Position numbers and translations under genes: made by a program. 64,000 nt of DNA from Actinernus sp. WN-2022 (lineage: Eukaryota; Cnidaria; Anthozoa; Actiniaria; Actinernidae), in NCBI GenBank assembly GCA_030867875.1, contig JAOWCC010001634.1:8169877-8233876 (forward strand), given 5' to 3'. The notes under the pieces were generated by a model, which ran no database searches, was not told where the DNA came from, and saw only the letters and a list, made by a program, of their open reading frames with translations. Positions 37,537-47,772 of this stretch are shown in pieces. Every line of letters begins with the position of its first letter. Positions within the stretch are counted from its first letter, which is position 1.

Positions 37537-38040
37537 GTTAGCGTTTGCCATTATAAAATGTTGCAATAATAACGTGTGTGAATCAACTTAAAAGTAATTC
37601 GATAGCAATAAATAAATGAGCAGTCTATGTATTCTCTTTGAACAAAATAAACTAACACAAGAACTACCTAATGTTTCCTAATTTTATTTTCATTGTAAGA
37701 CAACTGAGTTGGATATTGTTGTAAACGAGGATAACAAATCAGAATATCAGTGAAATAACCTCGTGGCATTCAAAGTGTTGGTTTTGAATGTGTTCATACC
37801 TCCGTCCATCATGTACCTAGCTCAACGCTGATTGGCTGTTTGAGCGACCCGATTGTTCATTGCTCTCTTATCACAGGAAAATAAAAAAAAACACTTTGTT
37901 TTCCCGCGGTGACAGTTTCAGAACGAGTTTAGAGGCTGATTGGCCCCCGATATCCAATCTTGTTCGCAGAGCCCACGTTCCTTTTGGTTAGCGCCAATTT
38001 GGTCACCGATGGCCGAAAAACCGGCGGGCTCTGGGAACAT

Positions 38041-38520
38041 ATCTATTTGGAGATGGAATACCTGTTTGAAACTTACAATGTTAGTAGTATTGAGTTGCGG
38101 AATACCCCATATCTATTTGGAGATGGAATACCTGTTTGAAACTTACAATGTTAGTAGTATTGAGTTGCGGAATACCCCATATCTATTTGGAGATGGAATA
38201 CCTGTTTGAAACTTACAATGTTAGTAGTATTGAGTTGCGGAATACCCCATATCTATTTGGAGATGGAATACCTGTTTGAAACTTACAATGTTAGTAGTAT
38301 TGAGTTGCGGAATACCCCATATCTATTTGGAGATGGAATACCTGTTTGAAACTTACAATGTTAGTAGTATTGAGTTGCGGAATACCCCATATCTATTTGG
38401 AGATGGAATACCTGTTTGAAACTTACAATGTTAGTAGTATTGAGTTGCGGAATACCCCATATCTATTTGGAGATGGAATACCTGTTTGAAACTTACAATG
38501 TTAGTAGTATTGAGTTGCGG
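38041..38520 (+). repeat. 70-bp tandem array, 6.9 copies, no visible divergence
   Basis: The unit starts ATCTATTTGGAGATGGAATA; copies start at 38041, 38111, 38181, 38251, 38321, 38391 and 38461. I see no substitutions between units. The ORFs that cross it only reflect the repeat. Confidence 0.95.
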
Positions 38521-38687
38521 CCGTGTTGTGTGGGTAGATACAGTCCAGGATCTCTCGGTAGAACCGATACAACACGGACGCGAATTCTGACCCTCGTTCC
38601 TGATTGGAGGAATTTTTAAATGGATAAACAAGAAACCTGATTGGTTCCACCACGTTAAAGAACTCCTCGGCGATTGGTTAATAGTGT

Positions 38688-38750
38688 AATTGCGTTCGAC
38701 GAAGGAGAACGCAACCTAATCTGGTGACGGGTTCCCTGTGCCCTGTGTGT
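38688..38750 (+). repeat. dispersed repeat shared with 48564-48630
   Basis: AATTGCGTTCGACGAAGGAG and the following about 45 bp match 48564-48630 with some divergence. Probably part of an element not resolved here. Confidence 0.6.
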
Positions 38751-39171
38751 GACGTTTGCGTACGGTAACCAAAAATAAGTTCCGGTTCGTGGATGTATTA
38801 CACAATGCCTCGATGTCATGAACGGCCGGGGAACTGGTAACTACACGATGCTCGGAGCAAATTAACAGCATCAACTTGAGAACTAATTACAAACATGGGA
38901 CTTGATATACGGTAACTTAATTCCTTTTCCTTGAACCAGGAGTATATTACAGAGGAGTGTTCCTCTTCCCAGATTTTATTGTCACACAACACTGTAGACG
39001 GTAGAGTTATTTTTAGCATAGAGTTTCCCGCGAGAAGAAACAAAGGCCGTCACTTTTAACCAATCAGGATGGACTGAAAAATATTGTAATTAACACGGTT
39101 CAAACTGCTTAAAAAATACTAAAGCGCAAGAGAACAAAAGACAACGTAATCACATACCAGAACTTCGCGAC

Positions 39172-39180
39172 TATAAATAG
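39172..39180 (+). promoter_or_regulatory. TATA box upstream of the PAN-domain gene
   Basis: TATAAATAG lies about 265 bp before the ATG at 39439. Transcription would start near 39203. An upstream ATG at about 39210 and a possible 5' UTR acceptor (TTGTGTATTTCAG, ending 39311) lie between. Confidence 0.6.
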
Positions 39181-39438
39181 ACACACCATCTACTGTGTTA
39201 GGGGCCAACATGCATAGGGGCACAGGAACACTCCTGTGTAATATACTCCTGCTTGAACCAGATAAAACGGTGGTATCTAATTTGTGGAGATTTCTTTATT
39301 GTGTATTTCAGCAAGAGAGGAAACGTCAATCAGTCCGACGTTGGTAAATTGATCGTAAGGACAGGTGAAGCAAATTTTAGAAGTCTTCGACGTTGACCAT
39401 CCAAATATAACAATTTCATTCTCCAGAGATAACACCAA

Positions 39439-39774
39439 ATGTTCCTTAACATCACGAAACCTCTTGTAACATCCTTCGTACATTTAATCTTACTTCTAAT
39501 GAATTTCAGAGGTGCTCTTGCGTTAGATTATTGGACAGTCGAAGAGCATACTCTGTTCAAACATCAGTATTCCGTTGTTTCGGCAAAAGACTGGCTCGAC
39601 TGCATACTCACTTGTAGTGCAGATCCTCGCTGTGTCTCGTATAACTACGAATACAGTGCCACGAGAAGCGGTAAATGCGAGTTAAATGAATGTGGTACAG
39701 ATCCTGATGTACCGATCGAGACGACACTCGCGTACATGCGTGGTTACCTATTCCAGCAGCTGAGATCTGCTCAG
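39439..39774 (+). CDS. Exon 1 of a secreted PAN/apple-domain protein
   Basis: 112 codons from ATG to CAG, then a GTGAGA donor. Residues 1-29 form a signal peptide: a hydrophobic core around FVHLILLLM and an ALA-like cleavage site before LDYW. Residues 30-110 look like a PAN/apple domain of cnidarian secreted proteins: AKDWLDCILTC, DPRCVSYNYEYS, GKCELNECG. PAN domains bind proteins or carbohydrates. The ORF continues past the donor, but that part loses the domain pattern. A TATA box lies upstream and lectin-like remains lie downstream. The gene may be broken further on. Signal peptide and Cys pattern are visible; the family name is by pattern. Confidence 0.72.
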
Positions 39775-40309
39775 GTGAGAGGCTTAGCAAGAAGCAAGCG
39801 CAGTTTAATAACCAAACTCGCATTATATGGAGAGCTTTGCCTCCATATGAAAACGGTTTGGTGTGCTTCTGGCGTTGCTTTGTTGCAATCTGTGATTGAA
39901 ACAAAATTTAGATATTTGAAGTAAAAGTATAAGGTGTAAGTTATTCTGAAGTTGACAGTATACGGGACGGGTTTCAAATGTCTGCCTTAATGTGATTTCC
40001 ACGTGTACTCTGAACTAGAAACTACATTTTTAAAAGCAGCCAAAAAAGTACATTTCCAGGCCTTTATTCCTTGGAAAACCTAGCAAGGAGGTGTAGGAGC
40101 GAGTGTTGGTCAGAAAATAGTTGCCTGAAAGTTTACATCAGTAGGAAACGCAAGTTTTTTTCTTGGACGTCTTCCTGTAACCAAAGTAGATAAACATTCT
40201 GAAAAGAGAATCATAATTAAGACCTTTTTTCTGATGCAATCGATTAATTGTTTTAAAGTATGAGCCGGATATTGTAAAAGATAGTCAAGACAACTTACTT
40301 TTTTTGCAG

Positions 40310-40360
40310 GATAGAAAACAGTGCCAGTTGCCGAAAAAGCGAAAAATAACAAAGACAAAG
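40310..40360 (+). CDS. Probable exon 2 of the PAN-domain gene
   Basis: 51 nt between TTTTTTTGCAG and GTAAGA, phase 0 at both ends and open in the frame of exon 1. It encodes a short basic linker with one Cys (DRKQCQLPKKRK...). No homology is recognised; support is splice sites and phase only. Confidence 0.5.
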
Positions 40361-40796
40361 GTAAGATGGAAAAAAACTGTCTTCTCTCTTATTTGAATAA
40401 AATCAATTCTAACTGACTGGAGCAACAATGTTACAGTACTACAACCAATGTTACAGTACTACAGCAACGAGGTGAACGATAATTTATAGAGCGATCTTCG
40501 GCGCTGGCGATGTCACTAATTATTTAAGGTTCCTATATTTTTTATACATAATTTTTTAAAGACTTCAATAAAGAAACCGTCACAAACATATCATATTAAT
40601 TGGCTAGCTTCGAGATCAGCCGCCTGATGCGTAATGCAAAGATCTTAAATAATCGGTAATTGTCCGCTAAGTCACGTTTTGTTTTCGGATTGGCTACCTA
40701 TGACTGACGGCAAGCATGTTATGTCGTGTAGTGTCATTATAAAGAAGTACGTTCCTTGCAATCACATTATTATTGATGTTACTTGCAAATGTACAG

Positions 40797-40945
40797 GTTC
40801 GAAGACTGAAAGGATGGAAGTATTTCAACGACTTCTGCTACAAATAATAAGAAGTACAGCACCCCTGGAAACATGCCAAGAGATGGTGTGAGGAAACCGT
40901 GCCTTGATCCACAGCTAAGGAGAAAACGAGTTCATCTGGTCGATG
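40797..40945 (+). pseudogene. Decayed C-type-lectin-domain exon
   Basis: Acceptor at 40795-40796. The frame reads GWKYFNDFCYK, two consecutive TAA stops, then WKHAKRWCEE. After a one-base shift it reads ALIHS, a stop, GENEFIW. This is the start of a C-type lectin domain (W-x-FxxxCY, WxxAxxxC, ALxSIHS, NxFIW) with three stops and a frameshift. It follows exon 2 in the same phase, so the locus was probably a secreted PAN-plus-lectin gene. A LINE begins about 20 bp downstream and removes the rest. Confidence 0.62.
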
Positions 40946-40967
40946 GTCAGTAAAGGAAGGCTACCAT

Positions 40968-42713
40968 GCATTGGATTCTATTTGGAGACATGGTTTATTT
41001 TATAAGATGATACTAGTTGGATATTGTTTTGGCTATTATTGTAGATATGTATAGGAATATCAAAGCATGCGTTAAAACTGAGGCAGGCTTAACTGATTTT
41101 TTTCAGTCCTTTGTTGGTGTTAAACAAGGATGTAACCTAAGTCCAAACCTCTTTAATATTTTTGTCAATGATATACCTGAGATTTTTACTAACGTGTGTC
41201 GACCAGTAACTTTAGGGAATTTATAGTTGAACTGTCTGTTATATGCTGATGACTTATTACTTGTATCAGAGAGCGAGGAGGGCCTTCAATCTTGTCTAGA
41301 TAAGCTTTACGGGTATACTCGGAAATGGCAACTAGAAGTAAATTTAAAGAAAACAAAAGTAATGTTTTTTAATAAGACAGGCCGTAAAATTGGCATTAAT
41401 TGTACTTTCGGTGGGACTGATGTTTCTACAGCCGTATCTTATACGTATCTTGGTACTGTCTTGACACCCTCTGGTTCCTTTGCTGTTAATCAATCAAATT
41501 TATATAACAAAGGTATTAGGGTATTATTTAGTCTTTTGAAGGTGTTCCATCCACGACTAGGAACTCCCTTAAAAGTTTTTCTCAAGTTATATAACGCTTT
41601 AATTCGTCCTATAGTGTTGTATAATTGTGAAGTATGGGGTGCATATTCAAAACGTTTTAGTTCCTTCGCATCTTACAAGAAGACGTTGTTTCACTCTGAT
41701 TTATTATGTGAAAAGTTGAATATTAAGATGTACGAAATGCTACTCAGGTGTGAGCTCCAAGTCTACTAATTCAGCAGTAAGGTCTGAGTTAGGTGCCTTT
41801 CCTCTACATGTAACTATTTACAACGTGTTGTTTAAATTCTTTTTTCATCTGCTTGAACACATTAACAATCCATTTTTAATGGGGGCCTTGAAGACTTCAT
41901 GTGAGCTGTCAAAAAAAGGAGCATGGTCTTGGTTCAGCCATATGTCCCTTTTATTTAAGATACTTAACATTAGAGTTAATGATTTTACCATTGTATCTAA
42001 TTTAGATTTTAAGTCCATTTTTAAATCATCTAAGGCAAAATTAAAATAAATTTACATAGATGGTTGGATTGAAGAGAGAGCAGAGATTGTAGTAGGAAAT
42101 AAAGAATCGAAGTTAGAGTTATTTTATAGAATAAAGAAAAATGATAATATTTTTGAAACCTATTCAATCAAAGTCCACGATTTTGAAACACGTAGAGCTG
42201 TAACCACGTTACGAATCTCAGCCCACTGTTTCCCGATTTAACAAGGTCGTTATAAAGGTATCCCTAGAAGTAATAGAATTTGCACCATTTGTACATCTGG
42301 TGAAGTTGGTAATGAACACCATTACCTTTTCCAATGTGATAATTCTCACATGGTACAAACTCGTGTTTCATTTATGAATAAGTTATTCTTGATTAATCCT
42401 TCTTTTTCTAACTTTGATCCTTGTAATTTATTTTATTATTTAATTTCTATGAAAGATGAAAATATTTTGAAGGTTAGCAGTTCATTCATTAAAGACATTA
42501 TTGATAAGTATAATGAAATTGTAAATTGACATAACGTCCGTTATCAATCTTGTTATTATTTCTTCCCTATTTTTGTAACACTTATCCCATTCTATATATA
42601 TCTTAAACACATAGTTTTCTTATTAGTTTTATTTTATTTTATTGGGTTTATACCGATGTACACGTTGTTTGTATCAAGGTTCCAATAAAAAAGTATTATA
42701 TTGTATTGTACTA
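40968..42713 (+). pseudogene. 5'-truncated non-LTR retrotransposon (LINE), broken ORF
   Basis: Begins inside reverse transcriptase (ALDSIWRHGLFYK). Then come GVKQGCNLSPNLFNIFVND, the catalytic box LLYADDLLLVSE at about 41239, KWQLEVNLKKTKVM and IRPIVLYNCEVWG, and finally a C-terminal zinc knuckle (CTICTSGEVGNEHHYLFQC, about 42280-42340). ORF pieces are 41017-41226, 41227-41769 and 41750-42049, with stops and frameshifts between. The tail ends near AATAAAAAAGTATTATATTG. The endonuclease part is missing. The clade is not assigned; GVxQGC with YADDLLL separates it from the CR1/L2 copies further right. Confidence 0.8.
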
Positions 42714-43350
42714 ATTTATGCATCGTGAAACGATGGAATTTTCTGCCTCGTTGCCCAGACGTCTCTTTCGCGAGTGGGGGAGCGATAAGAGTCGGCTGGT
42801 TTCCCAGGCTACTTAGAGATAGTATATTTTGGAAATGTTTGAGGAACTTGAAACAGCCCCCTTTTCGTGGTAGTATTTCCACAAGTATTTTTCTATTCTA
42901 CAGCACGCGGAAGGAAATCATATTTTATTTTTCAGTTGGATCAGCATCTGTTTGGCGTCTCCATTTCTTTTCCTGTGGATCTTTGGTAAAATGGATACGG
43001 AAATCATACTTCTACTTCTTAAATTGGTTCCTTCATTTTTAATTGCAAACGCAGCTTGAGAAGATGGACAGTTTCTGACACCCGGAGAAGGCTTTTGTAT
43101 CCCGCAGTTAGAGTGGAATGCAAATTCTCGGAACAAGACACCAATACAATAACTTGAAGCAGATGTTACGGAGCACGTAACAGATTGGTAGAAGGCTCTA
43201 TGGTAGAAGGTAAACTAATATGCTTTTGGAAACGTGCCGCAAAATACGCCCAGCGTTGGGAGGTTTTGGTATAGAGATGCTCGCTCCAGTTACTCTGAAC
43301 TCTCTGTCCACGGTAATAGCGACAGTTCTAAACGCACTGGTCATTCTTGC
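42714..43350. other. intergenic DNA between LINE and Penelope-like element
   Basis: No supported exon or clear repeat. The short ORFs here show no recognisable domain. Confidence 0.5.
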
Positions 43351-43359
43351 CATCTGGTA

Positions 43360-44090
43360 AAAGCTTCTCATTCCCTCTTTAAACCTCTCTGCAATTACAA
43401 ATTATAATTATAAAGTTAAAAAATCCAGAAGTTTCAAAGAATTGTGAAATCGCAACTACGTAATATATCTAACAAACCTGCTCTTCCATCTGGCTCTTTT
43501 CGTCCTTACATTCACCATGGCCTTACACGATACAAATTTTCCTCCACCGGGGAAACCCATTTCATTAAGTCAAACATTACTTGTAACACCAGAAACGTCA
43601 TTTACATGGTAGAATGCAATCACTGCCACTTACAATACATCGGAGAAACTAAACGACGACTTAAAGACCGATTTAATGAACACAGACGAGCAGTTGACAA
43701 ATCTACACCCACCACAGTATCTGAATATTTCCTTTCCTGCTCTATCCACTCTAACACTGACATGCAACTTATTCCCTTAGAAATAATTTACTCTCCACGA
43801 GACTCTATTCGTAAAGCCAGAGAGTCATTCCTTATCGACTTAGCTAAAACTCTTGAACCACTCGGAATGAATAAGCGTGATGAAACTTAATATATATTTT
43901 TTTCCGCGGGTTATTCTATTTACGTCATTTCCTTTTTCCTCTCATATGTTGTGTAATAACGTTTTATATTTTTACTTACCATTGTGAAATATTATTCACT
44001 TGTAAGATCTAGTGACCTGAAGAAGGCTGGTTTGGCCAGCCGAAATATTGTTAAATTATCAATATATACGTTGTTTGATCAGCTTTTCTG
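43360..44090 (+). pseudogene. Penelope-like element, 3' end with GIY-YIG endonuclease
   Basis: The ORF 43444-43890 carries ITCNTRNVIYMVECNHC, QYIGETKRRLKDRFNEHRR and a C-terminal EIIYSPRD...ARESFLIDLAKTL...MNKRDE. This is the Cys-pair and GIY-YIG nuclease module (Y of VIYM, then YIGET, the Arg of RFNEHRR and the Glu of ESFLI) of Penelope-like retroelements. No reverse transcriptase lies upstream, so the copy is 5' truncated. About 125 bp after the stop is the CCTGAAGAAGG...GAAA signature typical of Penelope 3' regions. Confidence 0.82.
44017..44068 (+). ncRNA. hammerhead-ribozyme-like motif in the Penelope-like 3' end
   Basis: CTGAAGA (44017-44023), then a GGCTGG/CCAGCC stem, GAAA (44042-44045), then an ATATTG/CAATAT stem. 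Penelope-like elements are known to carry hammerhead motifs. The order of core boxes fits, but stem I pairing is weak and an extra A sits before stem II, so self-cleavage is doubtful. Confidence 0.42.
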
Positions 44091-44927
44091 TAGTCCTTGG
44101 ACTTGTTCATGCATTCTTATTCCGCTGCAAGGGGGTGTGTCTATTCATCGAATTAATTAAAGAATGCGCTGCAGCGCATTATTATTCCGCTGCAAGGGGG
44201 TGTGTCTATTCATTGAATTAATTAAGGGATTAACGATCTATTGAAACCGCTTCGTGTGGGTGCTCTTTATTTGATCATCTGTTCAGACTCCGTTCAGTGC
44301 ATCTTTATTAGCTCGCGTATTTTTATTCAACTCTTACATGGAAGGCGTTCAAGGAAAAACGATCACCATCGATGAAGTAGAACACGTTGAAAGAAACGGA
44401 GCATTTCACAGGATATCAAGTATTATACATTTGGTGTATGCGCACTCTGCGAAGAACCAATCTATGTCGAGAGAGAAAGACTGTTATGGCTCTAAATATT
44501 CAGTTCAGTAACAACGGATCTTCTATCATTGATCAAGTGCTTGAAGTAGTGAGACGTGAAATACATCCACTGAATGACATTGAACAACACGGCTTTGCCT
44601 CAAGATATTCTGTCTGTTCCAGAACATTTTTTTAGAAAAGATGAAGAGTTTATGGTGATTGATTTACTTTGTAATTACTTTAACTTTCAAATCAATAAAG
44701 TTCACTTGTTTTGGTTGAACAGGTTTGGGCAAGTCTTTGTTATGAACAACAATACACTATCGTTTCGGTAATCTGCTATATATTAACCCAACGATATTTT
44801 TGATATCATTCACAAATTTTGACCGTTGAGAAGTAAGCATGGGTTTGTTGTGCTCTAAATTAAAAACCATGTACTTTCGAGTGTTTAGGTTTTAGCAGGA
44901 CAAATTGATTTTAAAATCAATTGGGCA

Positions 44928-45110
44928 GTGGCTGTCGATAAATTTAACAGGATTGCTTCAGGTTCTCGCCTGTCTAATTTAATTCTTATTTATCATGAAA
45001 CGAGTACCGGCACAAACATGGGAAGACTATTAGCCTTTATTCGATTTGCCGAAGAGCTGGAACTGTCGGAGGAGGAGTGGGGAGAACTGTATCAGTTTCT
45101 ATCCCGATAA
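44928..45110 (+). pseudogene. ORF remnant with faint Bcl-2 BH1 resemblance
   Basis: The frame is open from about 44900 and ends at the stop after FLSR. Text: VDKFNRIASG, LILIYHETSTG, NMGRLLAFIRFAEEL, EEWGELYQFL. NMGRLLAFIRFA resembles the BH1 core (NWGR-hydrophobic-AF) of Bcl-2 proteins. No BH2 is visible because the frame ends. Weak pattern only; it lies inside the inverted-repeat element. Confidence 0.3.
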
Positions 45111-45303
45111 ATAGTCAAGCAGGGTCTCATAAACAACTCGGCATAAACAGACACACAACGGCATCAAGAAAATGGCTGAGGGACATGACCAGATGTTTCG
45201 GCATGCATAAAGTTCATGGTGCATTTATGCGTAAAAGATTCACGTTAGTGGTGGTACGTAGATTGCAAATCTCTGAGCAAGTCAATAACATATAAAGAAT
45301 TAA

Positions 45304-45758
45304 GGGAGCGGTCATTAATTACTGGGGGAGGAGGGCCGGTAAATTTAGGGGGAGGGCTAAGATTCGTTGGGCTTCGACTGATTTGGGGAGGGTCACAAAT
45401 TGTTGGGCGCCTGTTTTAACAATGAAACTTTTACAATATTTTTAGGCTACTTCAATCGACCATTCAGCTCCACCTTGGAAATGTCCCTTAACCAGCAATC
45501 AGCGCGTGCTGGATGCTGCTAATGGGCAACGTTCGAGACCTCGAACATTCTGCTTGATAACGAGATTTTCAGGAGAAAAACAAAAGAAATGCTTTCCTCT
45601 TTTGTTAAAAAAAAGACGTTATCTTTTTATGTTTTGGGGAGGGCCAATATTTTTTGGGCTGATGTTTTGGGGAGGGCCAACATTTTTGGGTCCTCGTTTT
45701 AGATATTTTACCGGCCCTCCCCCCCCCCCCCCCCCCCCAGTAATTAATGACCGCTCCC
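45304..45758. mobile_element. TAA-flanked MITE (Harbinger-like) with poly-C
   Basis: Inverted termini GGGAGCGGTCATTAATTAC and GTAATTAATGACCGCTCCC with the 3-bp flank TAA on both sides (45301-45303 and 45759-45761), as in PIF/Harbinger elements. A run of about 21 C lies at 45718-45738. It splits an ORF of the surrounding element. Removing it joins AAAGAAT and TAACTGAAG. Confidence 0.75.
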
Positions 45759-45759
45759 T

Positions 45760-46157
45760 AACTGAAGAAATTTTTCACGATGGCTTGTTAAAGCATGTAC
45801 TTCTTCAAGTGACGCAATGGTGGCCACCTGCTAATCGAGAAGAATCAATTAAAATGGCTCACTTTGTGGAGATGAACTTAACAAGTTGAAGCTTCTCTCT
45901 TGAATGACATTCATGGTTCCAAGTATCACGAACAAGAAAGCACTCTTCGTCCTTTCTTTGAAGCTTGTTCCAACTGTAAAAGTCAATTTGAATGGGAGTT
46001 TGCTTTTGAGTGTAACATACACAAGGTGGATAATGATAAATATGATCCTTTAGATAAATATAATCCTTTAGAATGTTCTGATTGCACTTTCAATAGCTGG
46101 AAAACTCGAATATGTCCTAACTGCATTCACAGTTTTGTGAAAGAACGAGAAGAATAA
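45760..46157 (+). pseudogene. zinc-cluster ORF remnant
   Basis: After the MITE, an open stretch (ELTEEIFHDGLLKHVLLQVT, WWPPANREES) runs to 45889. The ORF 45900-46157 follows, with ACSNCKSQFEWEF, HKVDNDKYDPLDKYNP, ECSDC and RICPNC. The three CxxC pairs suggest zinc binding. The next frame has DCSICKKD and a stop. Family not recognised. Confidence 0.4.
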
Positions 46158-46262
46158 AGACACTGCTTCTTTACCTGAACTTATAACTATCCAAGCTTTC
46201 TTAACGTACATTTTGGAAACCACTGATTGCTCTATATGTAAAAAAGATTAGGAGACAACAAC

Positions 46263-46577
46263 GCCCCCAACTCCAAATGGGTGGTGGATAAAGTGACCAA
46301 CATCACTTTCTTTGTGACTAAGATCCGTGGTCACCCTATTGGCCGTGGTAAAAATCTACCCCACTACCTGGTTGAAAACCGAGGAATAATTCCACTGGAT
46401 CAAGATAAAAATAATAACAAGCACTACAAAGACAACCTGTGCTTCTTCCGGGCCCTGGCGCTGCACAACGGCTGCCATTTGAAAAACCTCGAGCGGGATA
46501 CTCAACATTATTACGAGGTAAGCGTGTATTTGTTTACACTAGCATTGTCATGTACAACATTTTTTTTTATTTTATAA
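46263..46577 (+). pseudogene. Polinton-type polymerase N-terminal fragment (likely)
   Basis: Frame 46281-46577 reads SKWVVDKVTNITFFVTKI, HPIGRGKNLPHYLVENRGII, YKDNLCFFRALALHNGCHL and LERDTQHYYE, then GTAAGC. DNLCFFRxLALHxG with the preceding VTN...PIG...LP text is typical of the N-terminal region of family B DNA polymerase ORFs of Polinton/Maverick-type elements in cnidarians, as I recall them. No polymerase catalytic motif remains. Confidence 0.42.
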
Positions 46578-46578
46578 A

Positions 46579-46830
46579 ATGGTGAATACTTCAGTCCTTC
46601 AGTTTACTAAGTCTGTTATTCGCCAAAACGTTTTATACCTTTTTCAACTACTCTTCATGTGTTCTAAAATGGGTTTTAGTCCAGTCTTGTGTGAACATCC
46701 GTTGGTACGCCGCATTTTTGAGGCTGGAATGCGCTGCAGCTCATTACGTGGTGTGATTATTTCTGTAAATGAGGTCATCGATCTATTCGAGCATGTTTGG
46801 GCAAAGCCTATTGTTTGGGGTCGTCTATAA
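46579..46830 (+). other. unrecognised ORF inside the inverted-repeat element
   Basis: 83 codons. The stretch encoding RRIFEAGMRCSSL (46710-46755) is also present, inverted, in the right arm at 47545-47590, so part of it is arm sequence. Family unknown. Confidence 0.25.
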
Positions 46831-46859
46831 AACCAGGAGCGATCGGCCCTGAATACATT

Positions 46860-47328
46860 CGAAGTTGAATGAAAAAAGTAATAAATATCTCGCAATATCT
46901 AAACCCCTTTGTAGCGTAAATAGTAAGAACAAACTACTTGTGATAGGCTCTAAACTGTCTTTATTATTTCCCTTTACAGTTAATAACTCATAAGATAATT
47001 GTATACAAAATCCGCCTATTGTTTTGAGGAAAACTCTTGAGATGCAAATTCTTCTCTAAAACTGAACTATAATTACCATAATCAACAAAACAAACTACTC
47101 GGAACAAGATTTTATTGATTCAAACCATGATAAGCGATATGATTTACCATTACATAAAAAAATAAAGAGTATTTTAGCATTTAAGGTTTGTTTACAATCA
47201 GTCCTCATCGCCACTTGTTGGGTGATAAGTTTCTTCCTTTTTACTTTTGGGATGAATATGCCGTACTGTTTGACAATGTTGGCATCGTACCAAAATGTTC
47301 TTAATCGACTTGGTTGTCAATGGAAACG
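46860..47328 (-). other. right interior of the element, small minus-strand ORF
   Basis: On the minus strand the arm ORF continues from EVEHVE into VRCQHCQTVRHIHPKSKKEE and a stop near 47200. A CxxC pair is visible. The rest of the stretch is AT-rich with nothing recognised. Confidence 0.3.
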
Positions 47329-47772
47329 TCTTTCGACGTGTTCTACTTCATCGACGGTGATCGTTTTTCCTTGAACGCCTTCTATGTCAGAGTTGAATAA
47401 AAATACGCGAGCTAATAAAGATGCACTGAACGGAGTCTGAACAGATGATCAAATAAAGATAGCACCCGACGAAGCGGTTTCAATAGATCGTTAATCCCTT
47501 AATTAATTCAATGAATAGACACACCCCCTTGCTGCGGAATAATAATGAGCTGCAGCGCATTCCAGCCTCAAAAATGCGGCTTACGCCGCATCCCCCTTGC
47601 AGCGGAATAATAATGCGCTGCAGCGCATTCCTTAATTAATTAAATGAATAGAAACATCCCTTGCAGCGGAATAATAATGAGCTGCAGCGCATTCCTTAAT
47701 TAATTAAATGAATAGAAACATCCCTTGCAGCGGAATAATAATGAGCTGCAGCGCATTCCTTAATTAATTCAA

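Larger units (their letters stand above)
44112..47772. mobile_element. 3.7-kb inverted-repeat element with Polinton-like remains
   Basis: The left arm 44112-44390 and the right arm 47329-47770 are inverted copies. They share the palindrome AATGCGCTGCAGCGCATT, the TTATTCCGCTGCAAGGG and ATTCAATTAATTAA stretches, GGGATTAACGATCTATTG and the start of a small ORF (MEGVQGKTITIDEVEHVE). The right arm has several extra copies of a repeat of about 64 bp. The interior contains decayed ORFs, one with the text KDNLCFFRALALHNG. Exact ends and a target duplication were not found; the left end abuts the Penelope-like copy. Confidence 0.62.

Noticed and set aside
37940..38209. 89-codon ORF with a repeated YLFETYNVSSIEL text
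   Set aside because: Product of the 70-bp array, whose unit length is not a multiple of three.
44017..44068. Fully functional hammerhead ribozyme
   Set aside because: Stem I does not pair well and an extra base sits before stem II; kept only as a motif.
46281..46577. Host gene exon because of a GTAAGC after HYYE
   Set aside because: The frame is enclosed by the inverted-repeat element and its text fits mobile-element polymerase ORFs better; a chance donor is likely.
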